From an uncultured Lachnospiraceae bacterium (GTDB lineage: Bacteria; Bacillota; Clostridia; Lachnospirales; Lachnospiraceae), in contig CAJUCN010000004.1 in assembly GCA_910585005.1 (NCBI GenBank), forward strand, positions 124,001 through 188,000: DNA of 64,000 nucleotides, read 5' to 3'. The position numbers and the translations under genes were made by a program. Numbering within the stretch: the stretch's first letter is position 1; every line of letters begins with the position of its first letter. The notes below the pieces were generated by a model. It was not told the origin of the DNA and did no database searches. It saw only the letters and a list, made by a program, of their open reading frames with translations. This document shows, one piece after another, positions 59,443 through 64,000 of the stretch.

Positions 59443-62319
59443 TTAGTCTGTGACTGAAGTACTTGCCGTAATCTGGGATGCCGTGCCTGTAATGAGTTCA
59501 TTTTCATCCCGCAGGTCAAAATAATATTCAATGATATCCCGTGTTGTCTGAGCTGCATAACTGGAAGAATAACCAAAAGCAATTCTGGTAGCAATGGCTA
59601 TCTCCGGTTCTTCACAAGGTGCATAACACACAAACAAGGCATGATTAGCCCGTCTTTTATTTTCTTCTGCGGTACCTGTCTTACCGGCTACGCTGACACC
59701 CAGTTCCCTATAATAAGAGTTATTTTCCATCAGTTGGCGCATTCCTGAATGAATGGCGTCCCAGTAAGCGTCTTGCATATCTATAGTATTGCGTACCTGG
59801 GCGCTGTTATCTTCCAGTACAATGCCACTATGATCAGTAATTTTATCTACTAAGGTCAGATTATAACAGGTGCCACTGTTGGCAACGGTGGTCACATACC
59901 TGGCAAGGCCTACCGTAGAAAAACTGTGGTTGCCCTGACCGATCGATGAACGGACAGCGTCTTCCGTGGAAACCTGGGGCATGGTTTCTTCGATCTCAAT
60001 ACCGGATGTATCGGTAAGTCCATACATATCGGCATATTTTTCCAGCATGGAAAGGCCTTTATCTGAAGAGTAGGATTCTCCCGTCAACCCTAAACGGTAC
60101 GCAGTCTCAAAAAAGAACGGATTGCAGGAATGGCGAATTCCTCCGGTTACATTTAAAGAGCCATGTCCGCTTCTGTTCCAGCAACTTGGGGGAGGGGCGA
60201 TCTTATCAAATGTACCGGTACAGGAAAATGTTGTCTGCGGTGTTATGATCCCTTCCATAAGTCCTGCCGTGGCGGATACCATTTTAAAGGTCGATCCAGG
60301 GGCCGTCATCTGATAGGTGGCATAATTTCGCATAGGTGTGGAGAGGTCATTTAACAGTTCGGAAAAGTATTCGGCATCCACGCCATTGGCCATTTTATTA
60401 TTATCGTAGCTTGGGTAAGAAACCAGGGCCAGAACATCTCCGGTATTCACGTCCGTGATCACTGCCGAAGCAGAATGGGGATCAAGCGCTAGCTGCGCCG
60501 GAGTAATGTCCAAATTGTAGATTCGTTCTACCATAAAGTTAAATGCAGAAACAGCTCCTTTGTTAAACTGTTCTTCCTCTTCTGCAGTCAGTTCCACAAT
60601 CTTTTGCTCTATCAGCAGCTTGCAGATCTGATTACCGGAAATGACATCATTTTTGATCATAAAGCGGTATATCTTTTTGGTGAAATCCACATCTTCATCA
60701 AGCTGTTCAAAAATATAGTCCACAATCTTATCATAAATTTGTTCTGAATCGGAATATTGCCCTTCCAGCTTTAATTTAGACACATCGATCCAGTTCATCG
60801 CAATACAGTATTTCAAATATTCGTTTAAGCTGATCACTTCTTCTGTCGTCCAGGCAAGATATGTGGGATCTTTTGCATCCACCTTTTCTCTCATGATAAT
60901 GCCATCATTATACAACATTTCAGCAATATGGCTTTCATAGACCTGATATTCCATATCCAGTTTATCGTAAGCAGTCAAGGTTTCCGTCAATTCTTCCCGA
61001 AGTTTGTCATATACTCCATTTTTACGTTCCAGGTAAGCCTGGTGTACCTGTTTTTCTGTTTCCCCTGCATCCCGCGCCTGGAAATGATCCGTACTTATCA
61101 CATTATTGTTGATCAGGGCAACATACACATCATATATTGGTATTTTTATCTTACTTGCACTTACGTCTGCCGTATTAAACTCTTTTGCGTTGATAATGTT
61201 CGTGCAAAGAATTCCGGCAAGACGCTGTTCTAAGATTTTGTATACTGCTATCTGTAGATCTTTATCAATGGTAAGATGGACATCATTCCCGGCAACTGGC
61301 TCCACATAGTTTATCGTGTCAGTGACTTTCCCTACATTGTCTACAAAAATCGTCTCACTTCCCTTTGTTCCCTGCAAATCACTTTCCATGGATTTTTCAA
61401 TTCCCAGTTTTCCAACGGTATCATTCAAATCATAATTTTTCCCGCTGTTTGTTTCCTGAAGATCTGCAAGGTCTTCCTGGGATACTTTACCTGTATAGCC
61501 AATGATCTGTGAAAAATAAATACTATCCACATATTTCCGGATCGTATCTTCAACAATGGATACTCCTTCTAATTCCCGGCTGTTTTCCATGACGACTGCC
61601 ACGGTCGCTTCGCTTACATCGGATGCCACAGTTGTTGCAATATATTTTTGGTACAAATTGGAATTCATATCATACCGGATCGTAAGTATTTTAAGAGCCT
61701 CTTCTTTGGTATAACCGTTTCCGGGGACAAAAGTATCACTGGTGGTGTCCTTATCATAAAACCCAATCCGGAACCGTTTCCATCCGCAAAGATAATCGAC
61801 TACCTCCTGGGCGGTGGCCGTACGTTCTCTTACCTCTAAAGTGTCAATGGTAAGACGCCCATATACATCCGCCAGGAAACGAAGAAGCTGTGTACCTTCA
61901 ACAGTAAAAACATAATGGCCGCTTTTATCAAGGGAAATTTTAAAATCACTTACAATATTATCGCCGTTGGATTCAATCATCTGAATAAGATTGTAAATGG
62001 TTGTGTTTAAATTCAAATCTTTGTAACGTCCACTCTCATATACATCTTCAATTGCAACTGCATGCGCCAGTTCATTGTATGCCAGTAAATTTCCGTTCCG
62101 GTCATAAATGCACCCGCGGCTTCCTTTGATGGTACGTTCTTTCCTGATTTTCATCTGGAAAGATTCCAGGTATTCTTCGCCATGTACGATCTGCAGATCA
62201 AAAACCTGATGGATCATAACACTGCTTATGCCTATCATCACAATAATCAGGACAAAAACTCTGGAGGTCACCATGTTTATTAAGTTTTCTTTAAAATTCT
62301 CAAACAAATTTTCGTGCAC
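59443..62319 (-). CDS. mrdA: Penicillin-binding protein 2 (class B transpeptidase) with large insert
   Basis: A 958-residue class B PBP, about 300 residues longer than typical PBP2. One membrane helix (about 20-40) is followed by the dimerisation domain and the transpeptidase domain. Active-site motifs are Ser676-Thr-Phe-Lys679, Ser731-Cys-Asn733 and Lys880-Thr-Gly882. An acidic, largely helical insert (about 371-610) splits the first strands of the transpeptidase domain, between LTIDKDLQ and SASAVITDVNTGDVL. It works with RodA in side-wall synthesis. The start overlaps mreD by 20 bp. Confidence 0.93.
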   Translation of the reverse strand: MHENLFENFKENLINMVTSRVFVLIIVMIGISSVMIHQVFDLQIVHGEEYLESFQMKIRKERTIKGSRGCIYDRNGNLLAYNELAHAVAIEDVYESGRYKDLNLNTTIYNLIQMIESNGDNIVSDFKISLDKSGHYVFTVEGTQLLRFLADVYGRLTIDTLEVRERTATAQEVVDYLCGWKRFRIGFYDKDTTSDTFVPGNGYTKEEALKILTIRYDMNSNLYQKYIATTVASDVSEATVAVVMENSRELEGVSIVEDTIRKYVDSIYFSQIIGYTGKVSQEDLADLQETNSGKNYDLNDTVGKLGIEKSMESDLQGTKGSETIFVDNVGKVTDTINYVEPVAGNDVHLTIDKDLQIAVYKILEQRLAGILCTNIINAKEFNTADVSASKIKIPIYDVYVALINNNVISTDHFQARDAGETEKQVHQAYLERKNGVYDKLREELTETLTAYDKLDMEYQVYESHIAEMLYNDGIIMREKVDAKDPTYLAWTTEEVISLNEYLKYCIAMNWIDVSKLKLEGQYSDSEQIYDKIVDYIFEQLDEDVDFTKKIYRFMIKNDVISGNQICKLLIEQKIVELTAEEEEQFNKGAVSAFNFMVERIYNLDITPAQLALDPHSASAVITDVNTGDVLALVSYPSYDNNKMANGVDAEYFSELLNDLSTPMRNYATYQMTAPGSTFKMVSATAGLMEGIITPQTTFSCTGTFDKIAPPPSCWNRSGHGSLNVTGGIRHSCNPFFFETAYRLGLTGESYSSDKGLSMLEKYADMYGLTDTSGIEIEETMPQVSTEDAVRSSIGQGNHSFSTVGLARYVTTVANSGTCYNLTLVDKITDHSGIVLEDNSAQVRNTIDMQDAYWDAIHSGMRQLMENNSYYRELGVSVAGKTGTAEENKRRANHALFVCYAPCEEPEIAIATRIAFGYSSSYAAQTTRDIIEYYFDLRDENELITGTASQITASTSVTD

Positions 62320-62818
62320 TCCTTTTTTCAGAATCTTCCAGCCTGTTGTTCATCCAAAGGATTAACGGGTACAAAAATAATGTAATCAAAATGGTATAGA
62401 CCATTTCAGGCAGAATAATATGCCAAAAATAAAAATCTAACTGAAAGCGTCTCCTAAGAAGGAACAAAGTTACATAATACAAAAAACCGTATGCCAAATC
62501 GCTAAAAAAAATCAAAATCAGAGGAAGCTTGATCTCATCAGGGAAGAAAATCCGGTTAAACTTTCCGTTGGAATAACCAATATACATATAAATCATTGCA
62601 TTTAATCCCAACACATTTGCAAAGAATATGTCAATAAGGAGCCCACAGAAGAAGCCATAAAGAAGACCTGTTTTTTCACCTCGCATAAACCCGAAAGAAG
62701 CTGTCAGTACGATCATTAAGTTGGGCACAATCCCCCCAAATTCCATCCAGTGGAACACCGTGGTCTGAAGCAGAAAGCACAAAATGATTAAAAACACGGA
62801 TACCAAAAATCTTTTCAT
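62300..62818 (-). CDS. mreD: Rod shape-determining protein MreD
   Basis: A 172-residue membrane protein with five or six helices. The segment FGGIVPNLMIVLTASFGFMRGEKTGLLYGFFCGLLID is the MreD signature. It is part of the elongasome and is placed between mreC and mrdA as expected. Confidence 0.93.
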   Translation of the reverse strand: MKRFLVSVFLIILCFLLQTTVFHWMEFGGIVPNLMIVLTASFGFMRGEKTGLLYGFFCGLLIDIFFANVLGLNAMIYMYIGYSNGKFNRIFFPDEIKLPLILIFFSDLAYGFLYYVTLFLLRRRFQLDFYFWHIILPEMVYTILITLFLYPLILWMNNRLEDSEKRSARKFV

Positions 62819-62819
62819 A

Positions 62820-63689
62820 TCATTCCTCCACAGTCTGCTTTAGTTCCGTTATTACAAGAACCTCCTCAAGATGTTCAAAATCAACAGCCAGCGTGACCAA
62901 TCCTGATTTCGTAAGATTATTGGAATCCACATTTACTTTGGATATGTACCCGATCAAAATTCCCGGAAGATACTTATCACTTACATTTGAGGTTACAATT
63001 TTATCCCCCTCCACTACGCGGTCCGCATGATCGATTAGCTTTTCAAACCGGATCACACCTTCCGCATACAGTTCAAGGTCCCCGCTAACAATCAGTGCAT
63101 CGGACGTGGAAAGCACCATACCGCTGGTATTAGAATTATCATCAATGATAGACATGACTTTTGCCCAATCCGGGCCTACATCCACAATCCGCCCTACCAG
63201 CCCACTGCCTGCTAAAACATTCATATCGATCATAAGACCATCTTCATACCCTTTATTTATGACAAAAGAATGAAACCAGTTTCCGGAATCTTTGGCAATG
63301 ATACGCGCTCCAACCATGTCATATTCATCATATTGAGAATCCAGGTCAAATAACTCCCTTAAGTTTGTCAGCTCATAACGATCCTGTTGAAGCTTTATAT
63401 TTTCCATTGTCAACTCATCGATCTTTGCTTTTAATTCTTCATTCTCATTGAGCAGAGAACGGATCTGAACCAGTTCCTCTGAACGGGTGTTCAACCAGCT
63501 TCCTGCCTTGCTCACACCGTTTTGGAGTGGCGTGATCAAAAAACCGCCTACAGCGCTTATTGGGGCGCTGAGAAGGTCAGTGCTGAACGTTATCACTATC
63601 AGACCCGTGCACAGTAATGTTAAAATAAAAAGGAGATATTTACCGGGTAGCGTAAACTTTTCTCCTTTTTTCTTTATAATTGGACTCAT
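62820..63689 (-). CDS. mreC: Rod shape-determining protein MreC
   Basis: A 289-residue bitopic protein: one membrane helix (about 16-36), a coiled coil (about 68-110; LVQIRSLLNENEELKAKIDELTME) and two beta-barrel domains. NVLAGSGLVGRIVDVGPDWAKVMSIIDDNSNTSGM is typical. It scaffolds PBP2 and RodA. Its ATG overlaps the mreB stop (ATGA). Confidence 0.95.
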   Translation of the reverse strand: MSPIIKKKGEKFTLPGKYLLFILTLLCTGLIVITFSTDLLSAPISAVGGFLITPLQNGVSKAGSWLNTRSEELVQIRSLLNENEELKAKIDELTMENIKLQQDRYELTNLRELFDLDSQYDEYDMVGARIIAKDSGNWFHSFVINKGYEDGLMIDMNVLAGSGLVGRIVDVGPDWAKVMSIIDDNSNTSGMVLSTSDALIVSGDLELYAEGVIRFEKLIDHADRVVEGDKIVTSNVSDKYLPGILIGYISKVNVDSNNLTKSGLVTLAVDFEHLEEVLVITELKQTVEE

Positions 63690-64000
63690 TTGCTCATTCC
63701 TTCGATTGAATAGGCTACTGACTTATAATTATCATCCTTAATGATCTTAGCAAGCCCAAGCGCAACGCTGGTGATGGGATTTTCAGACACATTTACTTTA
63801 AGTCCGGTTCCCTTTTGGACGAGCTGGGCAAGATGGTTTACCTGGGACGCTCCGCCGGTAAGATAAATTCCATGCTTATAAATATCCGCAGCAAGCTCCG
63901 GGGGTGTCCGCTCTAAGATCACCTTTATATTATCGATAATCGTATGAAAATGTTCAAATAAAGCTTCATCAATAAGCTGTGTGGGCAATTCCCGCTCTAC
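63686..64000 (-). CDS. mreB: Rod shape-determining protein MreB, C-terminal part
   Basis: The frame runs off the right edge, leaving the last 104 residues of an actin-like MreB. TPPELAADIYKHGIYLTGGASQVNHL is the conserved phosphate/adenosine motif, and NPITSVALGLAKI follows. MreB filaments direct elongation. The frame continues past 64000, so the start lies outside the window. Confidence 0.95.
   Translation of the reverse strand, partial: VERELPTQLIDEALFEHFHTIIDNIKVILERTPPELAADIYKHGIYLTGGASQVNHLAQLVQKGTGLKVNVSENPITSVALGLAKIIKDDNYKSVAYSIEGMSK

Noticed and set aside
1..64000. tRNA, rRNA, insertion sequence or CRISPR array
   Set aside because: No cloverleaf, rRNA segment, transposase or regularly spaced repeat was recognised in reading the window.

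Overview
The window reads as a stretch of core chromosome from a monoderm, low-to-moderate GC Clostridia bacterium, most likely a member of the Lachnospiraceae or a close relative. The evidence is gene order and gene content: paired radical SAM proteins followed by RNase G, an L21 leader and rplU-prp-rpmA-obgE; a ribosomal protein L27 with the Prp-cleaved N-terminal extension; hisZ with a short-form hisG; a LexA/YneA-type SOS divergon; sepF, minCDE and mreBCD; strong GGAGG-type ribosome binding sites; and near-consensus sigma-A promoters. No tRNA, rRNA, insertion sequence, prophage or CRISPR array was seen, and no gap without a gene exceeds about 220 bp. Genus and species cannot be resolved from the sequence alone.

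Layout. 1-9.9 kb (+): the end of a FakA-type fatty acid kinase, recG, a DegV/FakB protein, a type IIA topoisomerase pair (ParE/ParC-like), rsmD, coaD and a coiled-coil protein. 9.9-17.6 kb: a cell-wall amidase converging on a YlbJ-like membrane protein, then rsuA, a HAD phosphatase, a YgiQ radical SAM protein, an unknown membrane protein, an RluC/D-type pseudouridine synthase and recU. 17.6-22.8 kb (+): a histidine operon hisZ-hisG-hisD-hisB-hisIE, with the last gene carrying a degenerate HisF/HisA-like barrel at its N terminus. 22.8-34.7 kb (+): two radical SAM-associated genes and RNase G, a degenerate M23 protein with a bactofilin, an unrecognised 598-residue exported protein, then L21, Prp, L27, ObgE, YhbY, NadD, YqeK and RsfS. 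35-40.6 kb (+): a complete branched-chain amino acid ABC transporter (livKHMGF) followed by a cytidylate-kinase-like protein.

40.6-46.6 kb: the SOS locus (lexA and a YneA-like gene diverging from a region with four LexA-like boxes), a tyrosine recombinase and a TtcA-like thiolase on the minus strand, then an AI-2E-family permease, dtd, a small membrane protein and a second cytidylate-kinase-like protein. 46.6-64 kb (almost all -): cstA with a partner gene and a leader that looks like an attenuator; an rluD, lspA, aroB, sepF, yggS and HlyD-like group; a P-loop protein with a cre-like site in its leader; and a long morphogenesis run mreB-mreC-mreD-mrdA-minC-minD-minE-rodA-mgsA-dac that couples elongation, septum placement and wall trimming.

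Most of the window is ordinary housekeeping. The points most worth a second look are the degenerate barrel fused to HisIE, the candidate attenuator ahead of the cstA pair, the four-box SOS region with a tyrosine recombinase running antisense into the YneA gene, the degenerate peptidase paired with a bactofilin next to an unknown exported protein, and the large insert inside PBP2. No wholly new system was found that could be defended from sequence alone.
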